Positions 35,128 through 44,248 of a stretch of 64,000 bases of DNA are shown here, one piece after another (positions within the stretch are counted from its first letter, which is position 1; each line of letters begins with the position of its first letter). A model generated the notes under the pieces. The model was given only the letters and a program-made list of their open reading frames with translations. It had not been told where the DNA came from and did not search any database. Position numbers and translations under genes: made by a program. This DNA is from Entomomonas sp945283395 (GTDB taxonomy: Bacteria; Pseudomonadota; Gammaproteobacteria; Pseudomonadales; Pseudomonadaceae): NCBI GenBank assembly GCA_946480835.1, contig CAMLLC010000011.1, forward strand, positions 1 to 64,000. The letters run 5' to 3'.

Positions 35128-36504
35128 TTAAACGGTATGTAAATACCAATTGTATTCTAAGTCTGAAATAGATAACTCAAATTCTTCTAACTCACTTTCT
35201 TTACAGGCGACAAACACATCTATATATTTGCGATCTATATAATTAGGAAAAATCTCACAAACATCTAACTCTCGCAAAGCATCACGTAAATTATTAGGTA
35301 AACTAGCTTCATATTGTTCATAGGCATTTCCCGCTACTGCTTCCATGCTAGGTTCAAGCTTATTCACTAATCCATGATGAATACCTATTAATAAAGCGGC
35401 CATTAGTAGATAAGGGTTAGCATCTGCTCCTGCTACTCTATGCTCAATACGCATACCATTAGGAGTATCAGTTGGAATACGGATGGCCACAGTTCTATTA
35501 TCTAAGCCCCAAGTTGGTGCATTAGGTACATAAAATTGGGCACCAAAGCGGCGATAAGAATTGACGTTAGGACAAAGAAAAGCCATACTTTTTGGCAAAG
35601 TTTGCAGAACCCCAGCTACCGCATTGCGTAAAATGGGATGCTGGTCGGGGTTAGCAGATGTAAAAATATTAGTACCTTCTTTATCTAAGATAGAGACATG
35701 GAGATGTAATCCATTGCCTGCCTGTTTAGGGTAGGGTTTAGCCATAAAGGTGCTATCCATTTCATGATCATACGCTATATTTTTGATTAGACGTTTTAGT
35801 AAAATGGCATAATCACAAGCTTTTAATGCATCACATACATGGTTTAAATTCACTTCAAATTGTGCAGGAGCACTTTCCTTTACAATAGCATCTGCAGGAA
35901 TACCTTGTACTTTGGCACCATCTAAAATATTTTGCAAACAATCTATATATTCATCTAAATCATCAATCAAATAAACTTGGGTGGACTGCGGTCTTCTGCC
36001 TGAAATGGGGGAACGCGGAGGCTGTGGACGGCCATTAATATTTTCTTGATCAATCAAATAAAACTCCACCTCAAAAGCGGCACAAATGGTTAACCCCAGT
36101 GCATCAAACTTTTTAACTATTTGCCTTAAAATTTCTCGTGGATCAGCAAAAAAAGGCTGGCCATCCGTTTCATGCATGGTCATTAATAGTTGTGCGGTGG
36201 GCCTTTTTTGCCAAGGTTCTAAACTCAGAGTTCCAGCAATAGGATAACAAATGCGATCCGCCTCACCTATATCCAATCCTAAACCTGAACTTTCAACAGT
36301 AGTTCCATTAATGTCTAAAGCAAATATCGAAGCTGGCAGATTTATTCCTTTTTCATAGACCTTTTTTAAACTAGCTCTTTCAATTCGCTTGCCACGAACT
36401 ACGCCATTCATATCTGCTATTAATAAGTCTATAAATTGTATATCAGGATATTTTTTTAGAAAAACATCTACTTCTTTTGGGTCAGCACGCAGCGGCACTG
36501 TCAT
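35128..36504 (-). CDS. Glutamine synthetase family protein, probable gamma-glutamylpolyamine synthetase
   Basis: 458 residues with the GlnA catalytic fold: VEFYLID, EFEVNLNH-like block (QFEVNLNH), GNGLHLHVSI and RIEHRVAGADANPYL. The N-terminus (DIQFIDLLIADMNGVVRGKRI) resembles the PuuA/SpuI/PauA branch, which glutamylates putrescine and other polyamines for catabolism, rather than ammonia-assimilating GlnA. No other polyamine-catabolic gene adjoins it, so substrate is inferred. It is convergent with cpdA. Confidence 0.85.
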   Translation of the reverse strand: MTVPLRADPKEVDVFLKKYPDIQFIDLLIADMNGVVRGKRIERASLKKVYEKGINLPASIFALDINGTTVESSGLGLDIGEADRICYPIAGTLSLEPWQKRPTAQLLMTMHETDGQPFFADPREILRQIVKKFDALGLTICAAFEVEFYLIDQENINGRPQPPRSPISGRRPQSTQVYLIDDLDEYIDCLQNILDGAKVQGIPADAIVKESAPAQFEVNLNHVCDALKACDYAILLKRLIKNIAYDHEMDSTFMAKPYPKQAGNGLHLHVSILDKEGTNIFTSANPDQHPILRNAVAGVLQTLPKSMAFLCPNVNSYRRFGAQFYVPNAPTWGLDNRTVAIRIPTDTPNGMRIEHRVAGADANPYLLMAALLIGIHHGLVNKLEPSMEAVAGNAYEQYEASLPNNLRDALRELDVCEIFPNYIDRKYIDVFVACKESELEEFELSISDLEYNWYLHTV

Positions 36505-36750
36505 AATGAAATACCTTTGTTACTTATAAATTTATTTATTAGCAAACCGTAAAGTAACAGTTTAGTTTAGTCAATTAGCTATTGCGCCTAACAAAATATA
36601 ACTTATTGTTTTAATTGACTTTATATAGCTACTACTAAACAATTAACACTGTAAAAGAGAAACATATTAATAAATATATGCATACTTTATGCCGACTTGA
36701 CTGTATCTTGAAATATTTTAAGATTCGACTCACACTAATCATTTTATTAT

Positions 36751-37251
36751 TTGCAAAGACCTTTTATTTTGAACAAAAATTCTGATTGCATTATAGATAG
36801 AAGTAAAGACCTATACTTTATGGAACAAGCCTTAATGTTTGCAAAGCGTGGAGCAGAACTAGGTGAGGTGCCAGTAGGGGCAATTCTTGTGTTAAATAAC
36901 CAAATCATTGGTAGCGGCTTTAATCAGCCTATCGGCCAACGGGACCCAAGTGCTCATGCAGAGGTAGTGGCTATCAGAGCAGCCGCTCAACAACTTAACA
37001 ATTATCGGTTAGTTAATACAACTCTTTATGTCACTTTAGAGCCTTGTAGTATGTGTGCTGGTTTATTAGTGCATGCCCGTATCGCAAGGTTAGTATTTGG
37101 GGCTAAAGAACCAAGGGCAGGAGTGATTACTAGTCAAGAGCAATTTTTTAATAAGCCCTTTCTCAATCATCATCCATTAATAGAAGGCGGTATCCTAGCA
37201 GAACCCTGCACAGCCCTTCTAAAAAGTTTTTTTCAAAGTCGGCGGCTATAA
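36751..37251 (+). CDS. tadA: tRNA adenosine(34) deaminase TadA
   Basis: Converts A34 to inosine in tRNA-Arg(ACG). Zinc/catalytic motifs HAEVVAIRAA and EPCSMCAG are intact, as is GEVPVGAILV. The start is uncertain: no ATG precedes the conserved DRSKDLYFMEQAL segment, so it must use TTG 36751 or TTG 36769, neither with a strong ribosome site; ATG 36820 would cut into the conserved part. The 3' end overlaps mltF by 6 bp tail to tail; the tadA-mltF neighbourhood is also seen in P. aeruginosa. Confidence 0.93.
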   Translation: MQRPFILNKNSDCIIDRSKDLYFMEQALMFAKRGAELGEVPVGAILVLNNQIIGSGFNQPIGQRDPSAHAEVVAIRAAAQQLNNYRLVNTTLYVTLEPCSMCAGLLVHARIARLVFGAKEPRAGVITSQEQFFNKPFLNHHPLIEGGILAEPCTALLKSFFQSRRL

Positions 37252-38727
37252 TGTTTCGGTAGTTGCTAGACTACTAGCAACATCATTACGGCTTAACGCT
37301 GGAATATGTAATGATTGTTTTTTATTGATAGTTAATTCTCGTTGTGACTGATCCAGCCAAGTCAAAATATCATAATAGCGTCTAACATTACGCACAAACT
37401 GCTTAGCTTCCAAACCCCTCGCATAGCCATAACGCGTTTGTTGATACCATTGCTTTTGAGAGAGTAATGTCAGCACTCCATTGACATTACACCATATATT
37501 AGCATCTAACTTTTGAAGTTTAGCTAATTGTTGCGCATCTTTTACATGGCCTTGTCCCATATTGTAAGCTGCTAGTGCAAAAAAAGTTCGATCTGGTTCG
37601 GCTATTGCTTCAGTAATTTCAGCTTTTAAATTAGCAAATAATTTAGCTCCCCCCATGATACTTTGCTTAGCGTCTAATCTATTTGCGACCCCCATCGCTT
37701 TAGCTGTATTAGTAGTGAGCATCATTAATCCCCTAACCCCAGTAGGAGAAACGGCATCTGGATTCCAATGTGATTCTTGATAACCTATAGCTGCTATTAA
37801 CTTCCAATCTAATTTATATTTTTTGCCATATTGGATAAAATAAGGTTCATATTTAGGCAATCTATCTTGGAGATTTTTTGCAAATGAAAAAGCTCCTACA
37901 TACCCTAACACATCTACATGGCCATAAAACCTATCAGCAAGTCCTGTTAGACTACCGTCGGCTTTAGCTTCTGTAAAAAATTCGTTGATAGCATCCACTA
38001 AACTATTGTCATCGCCTTGCGCCACTATCCAACTTAATTCCTGATTCTTGGCTAAGGTAAAACCTGGTCTAACGTTTGGATAATAAACCTGTGTCATAGA
38101 AAGTTCATTAGAATTAACTAACGTCATATCTATTTTTTTATCTTCCACCATTTGTAGCAAATCAATGACATCCACCGCGTCTGATTCTTCATAAGATAAG
38201 GTTGGATATTGCTGCTTTAATTTAGCTAGCTGATCAGCTTGACTACTTCCTTTAATTACTAGAATTTTTTTAGCTAATAGATCATTCACCGAACTAGGTA
38301 TTCTATTACCTTGTCGATAAACTACTATTGTATCTACTAATAAATAAGGATCTGTAAAAGTTACTTGCTGACTGCGCTGTTCATTATGAATTAATCCCGC
38401 TGCACCTATGATAGGTGTTTTGCCATTAGCCACCTTGCTATATAACTCATCAAGGGTATTAACCGTTTCTATCTGTAATTCAACTCCTAATCTTTTAGCA
38501 AACCTTTTAGTAAGTTCATATTCAAAGCCAGTTTTACCATTACGATCTTCAAAATAACTTACAGGGCTATTACGGGTAACAACATGTAATACACCCTCTT
38601 GTTTTATTTTATCCAGCATTGTAGGAGGTGTTTTAGGTTCACAACCGACTAAACACAAACCAATCAACCCAGAGCAAAGCCAAGGCAAAATAAATTTTTT
38701 AGTAGTTTGAAAACTATTAACCTTCAT
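37246..38727 (-). CDS. mltF: Membrane-bound lytic murein transglycosylase F
   Basis: 493 residues. Lipoprotein signal with lipobox LVGC (C29), so anchored in the outer membrane. A periplasmic solute-binding-type regulatory domain (about 40-275) precedes an SLT lysozyme-like domain with catalytic glutamate in AAIGYQESHWNPDAVSPTG and ALAAYNMGQGH. It cleaves glycan strands to 1,6-anhydro ends during wall remodelling. Length and domain order match MltF. Confidence 0.95.
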   Translation of the reverse strand: MKVNSFQTTKKFILPWLCSGLIGLCLVGCEPKTPPTMLDKIKQEGVLHVVTRNSPVSYFEDRNGKTGFEYELTKRFAKRLGVELQIETVNTLDELYSKVANGKTPIIGAAGLIHNEQRSQQVTFTDPYLLVDTIVVYRQGNRIPSSVNDLLAKKILVIKGSSQADQLAKLKQQYPTLSYEESDAVDVIDLLQMVEDKKIDMTLVNSNELSMTQVYYPNVRPGFTLAKNQELSWIVAQGDDNSLVDAINEFFTEAKADGSLTGLADRFYGHVDVLGYVGAFSFAKNLQDRLPKYEPYFIQYGKKYKLDWKLIAAIGYQESHWNPDAVSPTGVRGLMMLTTNTAKAMGVANRLDAKQSIMGGAKLFANLKAEITEAIAEPDRTFFALAAYNMGQGHVKDAQQLAKLQKLDANIWCNVNGVLTLLSQKQWYQQTRYGYARGLEAKQFVRNVRRYYDILTWLDQSQRELTINKKQSLHIPALSRNDVASSLATTETL

Positions 38728-38896
38728 ATATAACCGATTGATTATAAATATCTTTCACACTCATCTAGAAAACTATTAAAAGTAATAAGCTATTTACGGA
38801 TTGTTGAAAGTCTATCGTAAAACCTATACTAATGTCTAAGTTTTAACTCAAAAATAGCCTAAAATTTACTTTTCAAAATATTTTTTCGATTAGGTG

Positions 38897-38925
38897 TTGA
38901 CATTCTGGCTACTAAACATTAAAGT
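38897..38925 (+). promoter_or_regulatory. Promoter of tRNA-Gln
   Basis: Perfect -35 TTGACA (38897-38902), 17-bp spacer, -10 TAAAGT (38920-38925), then GCGCA as discriminator, about 50 bp before the tRNA. Confidence 0.8.
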
Positions 38926-38975
38926 GCGCACCAATTCTTGATTAGCAAGAAATTTCTTATACCTATATAACAAAT

Positions 38976-39050
38976 AGGGGTGTAGCCAAGCGGTAAGGCA
39001 GCGGGTTTTGATCCCGCCATGCGTTGGTTCGAATCCAGCCACCCCTGCCA
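38976..39050 (+). tRNA. tRNA-Gln (anticodon TTG)
   Basis: 75-nt cloverleaf. It begins AGGGGTGTAGCCAAGCGGT, has the anticodon stem-loop GCGGGTTTTGATCCCGC (TTG), the T arm TTGGTTCGAATCCAG, and an encoded CCA at 39048-39050. It is directly upstream of prs, as in Pseudomonas. Confidence 0.97.
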
Positions 39051-39086
39051 TATTATTTTGATAACCTTCCATTCAGGTATCAAGTC

Positions 39087-40031
39087 ATGTCGAAAATGAT
39101 GGTCTTTACAGGGAATGCCAACCCTGATCTAGCTAAACATATAGTAAGTGAACTACACATTCCTCTAGGTGATGTTTCAGTTGGAAAATTCTCTGATGGT
39201 GAAATCAGCGTAGAAATTAATGAAAACGTGCGCGGGAAAGATGTATTTCTTGTTCAGCCAACTTGTGCTCCAACTAACGATAACCTAATTGAACTGATAG
39301 TAATGGCAGACGCATTTCGCCGTTCATCTGCTAGTCGTATTACTGCTGTCATTCCCTACTTTGGTTACGCTCGGCAAGATCGCCGACCACGTTCAGCGCG
39401 GGTTCCTATTTCAGCCAAAGTAGTTGCTGATATGCTAGATACCGTAGGGATCAACCGGGTGTTAACCGTCGACTTGCATGCTGATCAAATCCAAGGTTTT
39501 TTTAATATTCCTGTGGATAATATCTATGGTTCACCTGTGTTAGTTGATGATATCATTGCCCAACGTTTTGAAAATGTGCTCGTAGTATCCCCTGACATAG
39601 GAGGGGTAGTAAGAGCTAGAGCAGTAGCTAAATCACTAGGCGTAGAATTAGCCATTATTGATAAGCGCCGTCCTAAAGCTAACCAATCAGAGGTTATGCA
39701 TGTAATAGGTGAAGTTGAAGGGCGTATCTGCATATTAGTAGATGATATGGTTGATACGGCCGGTACTCTTTGCCACGCTGCTGAAGCGTTAAAAGAATTT
39801 GGGGCTACTCAAGTCTTAGCTTACTGTTCACACCCTATTCTATCAGGAGCAGCTATTGAAAACATCACTAGCTCGGTTTTAGATGAATTAGTGGTAACAA
39901 ATACTATTCCACTCTCGGCAAAAGCTCAAGGATGTGGTAAGATTCGCCAATTAGACATCTCGCCTATCGTGGCAGAAGCTGTACGTCGTATTAGTAACGA
40001 AGAATCCATCAGTGCTATGTTCCGTTATTAA
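39087..40031 (+). CDS. prs: Ribose-phosphate pyrophosphokinase
   Basis: Makes PRPP from ribose 5-phosphate and ATP for nucleotide, histidine and tryptophan synthesis. 314 residues with MMVFTGNANPDLAKHI, the flexible loop FGYARQDRRPRS, and the PRPP signature CILVDDMVDTAGTL. The open frame runs back through the tRNA; ATG 39087 is chosen because it fits the family N-terminus and has CAGG upstream. In P. aeruginosa lolB-ispE precede tRNA-Gln; here mltF does. Confidence 0.96.
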   Translation: MSKMMVFTGNANPDLAKHIVSELHIPLGDVSVGKFSDGEISVEINENVRGKDVFLVQPTCAPTNDNLIELIVMADAFRRSSASRITAVIPYFGYARQDRRPRSARVPISAKVVADMLDTVGINRVLTVDLHADQIQGFFNIPVDNIYGSPVLVDDIIAQRFENVLVVSPDIGGVVRARAVAKSLGVELAIIDKRRPKANQSEVMHVIGEVEGRICILVDDMVDTAGTLCHAAEALKEFGATQVLAYCSHPILSGAAIENITSSVLDELVVTNTIPLSAKAQGCGKIRQLDISPIVAEAVRRISNEESISAMFRY

Positions 40032-40073
40032 CAGTAGCTACTGATTTAACTGGGCTAACTAGCCTTTATTAGT

Positions 40074-40116
40074 CGCTCGAAACGCTGGTCGCAAACGTTA
40101 CGAGCGTTATTATTTT
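40074..40116 (+). terminator. Hairpin with U-rich tail between prs and rplY
   Basis: CGCTCGAAACG (40074-40084) pairs with CGTTACGAGCG (40096-40106), 11 bp with one mismatch and an 11-base loop, followed by TTATTATTTTT. It lies 22 bp before the rplY ATG and just ahead of its GGAG. It can be a terminator that separates prs from rplY, or a leader structure for feedback by the ribosomal protein. Confidence 0.6.
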
Positions 40117-40128
40117 TGGAGATTTAAG

Positions 40129-40788
40129 ATGGTAGATTTTGTAATTGACGCTCAAGCGCGTGATGACTTAGGGAAAGGTGCGAGCCGCCGCCTACGTCGT
40201 AACGCTAACTTAGTTCCAGGGATTATTTATGGCGGCGATAAAGCCCCTAAATCTATTAGTTTATTAGCTAAAGATTTAGCTAAATTATTAGAAAATGAAG
40301 CGGTATTTAGCCATATCCTAACCGTAAATCTTGCAGGCCAGCAAGAAAGCGTGCTTATCAAAGCACTTCAACGTCATCCAGCAAAAGGTTTTGTATTACA
40401 CATTGACTTCTTACGGTTGATCGCTGATCAAAAATTAACAACAACGGTACCTTTACACTTCATTAATGAAGCTACTGCAACTGGTGTTAAGTTAGAGGGT
40501 GGAGAAATTCTTCACATGACTAACGAAGTAGAAATCAGCTGTCTACCTAAAGATTTGCCAGAGTTTATTGAAGTTGATATGGCTAATGTAGCACTAGATC
40601 AAATAGTTCACTTGTCTGATCTTAAAGTACCTAACGGGGTTGAATTAATTGCTTTAGCTCATGAAAATGACTTGCCTATAGCAACCATTCATACACCACG
40701 AGTTGAAGCTGAAGATACCACAGCAGATACAGCTACTGAAACAACGCCAACTCCAGCCGCTGACGCAGGTGATAAAACAACCGAATAA
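40129..40788 (+). CDS. rplY: 50S ribosomal protein L25 (Ctc form)
   Basis: Binds 5S rRNA. 219 residues: an N-terminal L25 domain (RDDLGKGASRRLRRNANLVPGIIYGG) and a C-terminal TL5/Ctc extension, ending in a T/A/D-rich tail. This long form is typical of Pseudomonas, unlike the 94-residue E. coli L25. It is followed by pth after 27 bp. Confidence 0.96.
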   Translation: MVDFVIDAQARDDLGKGASRRLRRNANLVPGIIYGGDKAPKSISLLAKDLAKLLENEAVFSHILTVNLAGQQESVLIKALQRHPAKGFVLHIDFLRLIADQKLTTTVPLHFINEATATGVKLEGGEILHMTNEVEISCLPKDLPEFIEVDMANVALDQIVHLSDLKVPNGVELIALAHENDLPIATIHTPRVEAEDTTADTATETTPTPAADAGDKTTE

Positions 40789-40815
40789 GCTGCTAATAGC
40801 ACGAGGGCTTCTGAG

Positions 40816-41400
40816 ATGACGGCTGTGCAACTTATTGTAGGATTGGGCAATCCCGGTCCAGAATATGAACATACCCGACATAATGCAGGAGCCCTTTTTG
40901 TTGAGCAAATAGCTAGCAAATACAAGGTGCCATTAATAGCTCAGCAAAAATATGCCGGGCTGTTGGGACGTTTTATCCTAAACGGACAAGATGTTCGATT
41001 ACTTATTCCTACCACTTATATGAATCGAAGTGGCCAAGCGGTAAGTGCATTAGCTAATTTTTACCGTATTCCTCTTGACGCTATCCTAGTAGTACATGAT
41101 GAACTTGATCTTCCCCTCGGTGTAGCAAAGCTAAAGCTTGGCGGTGGACATGGTGGCCACAACGGTTTAAGGGATATTATTGCACAAAGTGGCAACCAGC
41201 ATAATTTTTATAGACTACGTCTAGGCATAGGCCATCCAGGTGATAAAAATTTAGTTACGGGCTTTGTGCTAGGTAAAGCCCCTAAACAAGAACAGCAAAA
41301 GTTAGCAGCCAGTATAGATGTTGCGTTAGAGGTATTACCTGACATAGTAGTAGGGGACTGGAATAAAGCAATACAAATACTTCATAGCCAAAAAGCTTAA
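40816..41400 (+). CDS. pth: Peptidyl-tRNA hydrolase
   Basis: Recycles peptidyl-tRNA that drops off ribosomes. 194 residues with IVGLGNPGPEYEHTRHNAG (catalytic histidine in TRHN), PTTYMNRSGQAV, VHDELDLPLG and GGGHGGHNGLRDI. In the rplY-pth-ychF run. Confidence 0.97.
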   Translation: MTAVQLIVGLGNPGPEYEHTRHNAGALFVEQIASKYKVPLIAQQKYAGLLGRFILNGQDVRLLIPTTYMNRSGQAVSALANFYRIPLDAILVVHDELDLPLGVAKLKLGGGHGGHNGLRDIIAQSGNQHNFYRLRLGIGHPGDKNLVTGFVLGKAPKQEQQKLAASIDVALEVLPDIVVGDWNKAIQILHSQKA

Positions 41401-41421
41401 ACTATTTAAGAGAAATATATC

Positions 41422-42522
41422 ATGGGTTTTAATTGTGGAATTGTTGGTCTCCCCAACGTAGGTAAATCTACTTTATTCAATGCTCTCACCAAAGCTGGCA
41501 TAGGGGCAGAAAATTTCCCCTTCTGCACTATAGAGCCTAATAGTGGCATAGTAGCTATGCCTGATCAACGCTTAACTGCCTTAGCCGAAATAGTTAAACC
41601 AGAAAGAGTCATACCTACCACCATGGAATTTGTTGATATAGCTGGGCTGGTAAAAGGTGCATCTAAAGGTGAAGGACTAGGTAACCAATTTTTAGCTAAT
41701 ATTAGAGAAACCGATGCTATTGCTCATGTAGTGCGTTGTTTTGAAGATGATAATGTTATTCATGTAGCAAATAGCGTAGACCCTAAAAGAGACATTGAAA
41801 TTATTGATTTAGAATTAATTTTTGCTGATTTAGAGAGCATAGAGAAACAACTTCAGCGCGCTCAAAAAACTGCTAAAAGTGGTGATAAAGAAGCTATTGC
41901 TTCCAAAAATCTACTAACAAAGTTACAAGCTCATTTAACCAATGGTCAGCCAGCTCGTTATCTGTTAAAAGAATTATCAGAAGATGATAAAGTCAGGATC
42001 AAAACATTTCATCTCCTAACCACCAAACCAGTAATGTATATAGCTAATGTTGCCGAAGATGGCTTCACTAATAACCCTCACTTAGCAGTAGTCAATGCTA
42101 TAGCAGCTAAGGAAGGAGCCTTGGTAGTACCTATTTGCAATAAAATAGAAGCAGAAATTGCCGAACTAGAAGATGGTGAAGAAAAAGATATGTTTCTTAG
42201 CGAATTAGGACTAACCGAATCTGGTTTAAACCGAGTTATTAGAGCGGGCTATCAATTACTTAATTTACAAACCTATTTTACCGCGGGAGTTAAAGAAGTT
42301 AGAGCATGGACGGTTAAAATAGGTGCCACCGCTCCCCAAGCAGCAGGGGTTATCCATACTGATTTTGAAAAAGGTTTTATTCGAGCAGAAGTAGTCTCCT
42401 ATGATGATTTTATTCAATTTAAAGGCGAAGCGGGAGCGAAAGAAGCTGGCAAATGGCGTTTAGAGGGTAAAGAATACATAGTGAAAGATGGCGATGTCAT
42501 GCATTTCCGTTTTAATGTATAG
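41422..42522 (+). CDS. ychF: Ribosome-binding ATPase YchF
   Basis: 366 residues, Obg-family fold that prefers ATP. P-loop GLPNVGKSTLFNAL, switch block EFVDIAGLVKGASKGEGLGNQFL, and a C-terminal TGS domain (TWTVKIGATAPQAAGVIHTDFEKGFIRA region). It links translation with stress responses in E. coli. It begins 21 bp after pth. Confidence 0.96.
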   Translation: MGFNCGIVGLPNVGKSTLFNALTKAGIGAENFPFCTIEPNSGIVAMPDQRLTALAEIVKPERVIPTTMEFVDIAGLVKGASKGEGLGNQFLANIRETDAIAHVVRCFEDDNVIHVANSVDPKRDIEIIDLELIFADLESIEKQLQRAQKTAKSGDKEAIASKNLLTKLQAHLTNGQPARYLLKELSEDDKVRIKTFHLLTTKPVMYIANVAEDGFTNNPHLAVVNAIAAKEGALVVPICNKIEAEIAELEDGEEKDMFLSELGLTESGLNRVIRAGYQLLNLQTYFTAGVKEVRAWTVKIGATAPQAAGVIHTDFEKGFIRAEVVSYDDFIQFKGEAGAKEAGKWRLEGKEYIVKDGDVMHFRFNV

Positions 42523-42616
42523 CAAACCAACTAAAATAAGTGGTTATTTACAGGTAATTTATCAAAGTTAGTGTATACTTTAATTTATCAATTTTTATAG
42601 TGGAATCTATTAGCTA

Positions 42617-43051
42617 ATGTCTGTTTCTCAAGTTATTGAATTTATTGGTAACCATTATATTTTATGTGGCATTTTTATCGCTTTACTATTTTTATTAGCT
42701 GTCACCGAAGTGAGGCGAGGTGGGCGTAGTATTAATTCGGCACAACTCACATCGTTAATTAATAGTGAACAAGCGGTAATAGTGGATATTCGCCCATCAA
42801 AAGACTTTGGTACAGGCCATATTACTGATTCTCATAATATCCCTTTTGAAAAATTTGAAACGCGCATGACGGAGTTAAATAAATATAAAGCCGACAAAGT
42901 TATTATTGTGGTAGATGCGCAAGGTCAACATAGTGGTGAAGTTGCTCGCACCTTGAAAAAGGCAGGTTACCAGGTAGCAAAACTGGGTGCAGGTATCTCC
43001 GGCTGGAAAAATGATGGTTTACCACTAGTCAAAAAGAAGGTAAAAGCATAA
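42617..43051 (+). CDS. Membrane-anchored rhodanese-like protein lacking the catalytic cysteine
   Basis: 144 residues: one N-terminal membrane helix (ILCGIFIALLFLLAVTEV), then a rhodanese fold (AVIVDIRPSKDFGTGHITDSHNIPF, GISGWKNDGLPLV). At the active loop the sequence is IIVVDAQGQHSGE: the nucleophilic cysteine found in active rhodaneses is absent, as in E. coli YibN. So probably a structural or binding role rather than sulfur transfer. Its TAATG stop/start overlap couples it to grxC; the rhodanese-grxC-secB order is the one seen in P. aeruginosa. Confidence 0.88.
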   Translation: MSVSQVIEFIGNHYILCGIFIALLFLLAVTEVRRGGRSINSAQLTSLINSEQAVIVDIRPSKDFGTGHITDSHNIPFEKFETRMTELNKYKADKVIIVVDAQGQHSGEVARTLKKAGYQVAKLGAGISGWKNDGLPLVKKKVKA

Positions 43052-43308
43052 TGAGTCAAGTTATCATCTATACCAGTGCTTGGTGTCCTTACTGCATAAG
43101 AGCAAAACAGCTATTAACCAGTAAAGGAATAAATTTTCAAGAAATTACCGTTGATGGCAAGCTTGAACTAAGAGCAGAAATGGAAGAAAAAGCGGGTAGC
43201 GATACCGTGCCACAAATTTGGATTAACGAACAACATATAGGAGGCTGCGACGATCTATTTGCGCTAGAACAAGCTGGAAAACTAGACCCTTTATTAGCAG
43301 CTAATTAA
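43051..43308 (+). CDS. grxC: Glutaredoxin 3
   Basis: 85-residue dithiol glutaredoxin with active site C12-P-Y-C15 and the glutathione-binding TVPQIWINEQHIGGCDDL. It reduces disulfides using glutathione. It overlaps the rhodanese stop by 1 bp and is followed by secB after 35 bp. Confidence 0.96.
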   Translation: MSQVIIYTSAWCPYCIRAKQLLTSKGINFQEITVDGKLELRAEMEEKAGSDTVPQIWINEQHIGGCDDLFALEQAGKLDPLLAAN

Positions 43309-43343
43309 CCTTTTTAATCATTTAGAATGGATGAATACTTATT

Positions 43344-43811
43344 ATGTCCGAACAAACTACTAATACTCAAGAACCGCAATTTGCAATACAACGTATTTAC
43401 ATTAAAGATGTATCTTTTGAGTCGCCTAAGGCACCAGAAATATTCTTAAAAGAATGGAAACCTGCCGTTAATTTAGATTTAAACACTCGTCAAAATACCT
43501 TAGAAGATAGTATGTACGAGGTAGTCTTAACCATTTCTGCCACAGCCAAAATAGACGAAGATGTAGCCTTTATTGCAGAAATCCAACAAGCAGGTATTTT
43601 CTTAATTAAAGGTCTTGATGGCGATACTATCAGCCATATGTTAGGAGCTTTTTGCCCTAATCTGCTTTTCCCTTATGCTAGAGCAGCCCTTGATAGCCTC
43701 GTTATTAAAGGTTCCTTCCCTGCCTTGATGCTTGCGCCTATTAACTTTGATGCCCTTTATGCACAAGAACTAGAGCGTATGCAACAACAAGGTTCTACCC
43801 AAAAGCAATAA
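43344..43811 (+). CDS. secB: Protein-export chaperone SecB
   Basis: 155 residues, the normal SecB length. Conserved core QRIYIKDVSFESPKAPEIF and CPNLLFPYARAALDSLVIKGSFPALMLAPINFD split across two segments. Homotetramer that keeps precursors unfolded and hands them to SecA. Ends at a strong palindromic terminator. Confidence 0.97.
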   Translation: MSEQTTNTQEPQFAIQRIYIKDVSFESPKAPEIFLKEWKPAVNLDLNTRQNTLEDSMYEVVLTISATAKIDEDVAFIAEIQQAGIFLIKGLDGDTISHMLGAFCPNLLFPYARAALDSLVIKGSFPALMLAPINFDALYAQELERMQQQGSTQKQ

Positions 43812-43828
43812 ATCTTATCTAGTTACCC

Positions 43829-43856
43829 AACCTAGATCAATATATTGATCTAGGTT
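43829..43856. terminator. 28-bp perfect palindrome after secB
   Basis: A 12-bp arm (AACCTAGATCAA) and its exact complement around a TATA centre, 17 bp after the secB stop. It is the likely end of the rhodanese-grxC-secB transcript. The downstream sequence has only short T runs (TTTCATTATT). Confidence 0.7.
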
Positions 43857-44248
43857 TCATTATTAGTAGTTTAGCTTGGCTTACCAAAAATAAACTTAAT
43901 TCAAATCTCTCATGATAAGTCGTATTATTTGCCATGCTCTGTTGGCTGTTGATTTACAAAATCAAATGCAAGAAAAGCGGCTAGCAATCAAATCTATATC
44001 GCCTGCGTTATAACTGCAAATTACCAAAATAGATTTTATGAAGAATCAGATACAATATAACTAAGTACTTGCCAAAAAGCTGTTGATTGGTACTTTAACG
44101 ATTAACTAACTTTACTAGCAACTACTGCTATTTATTTATAACAGGTCATAAATACTTATCTATGCAAATAGACGCTTTATTAAAATAATAGTAAGATTTA
44201 ACAGCACCTATCTACTTAATAGAGACTAATTATTACCATCTATCGAAC
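43857..44248. other. Gene-free stretch before holD
   Basis: 392 bp with no recognised gene, tRNA or strong hairpin. Short frames exist but lack ribosome sites. It should contain the holD-rimI promoter, which I cannot place with confidence. Confidence 0.35.

Noticed and set aside
40654..40925. Two minus-strand frames over the rplY/pth border
   Set aside because: Antisense shadows of two clear genes, without ribosome sites or motifs.
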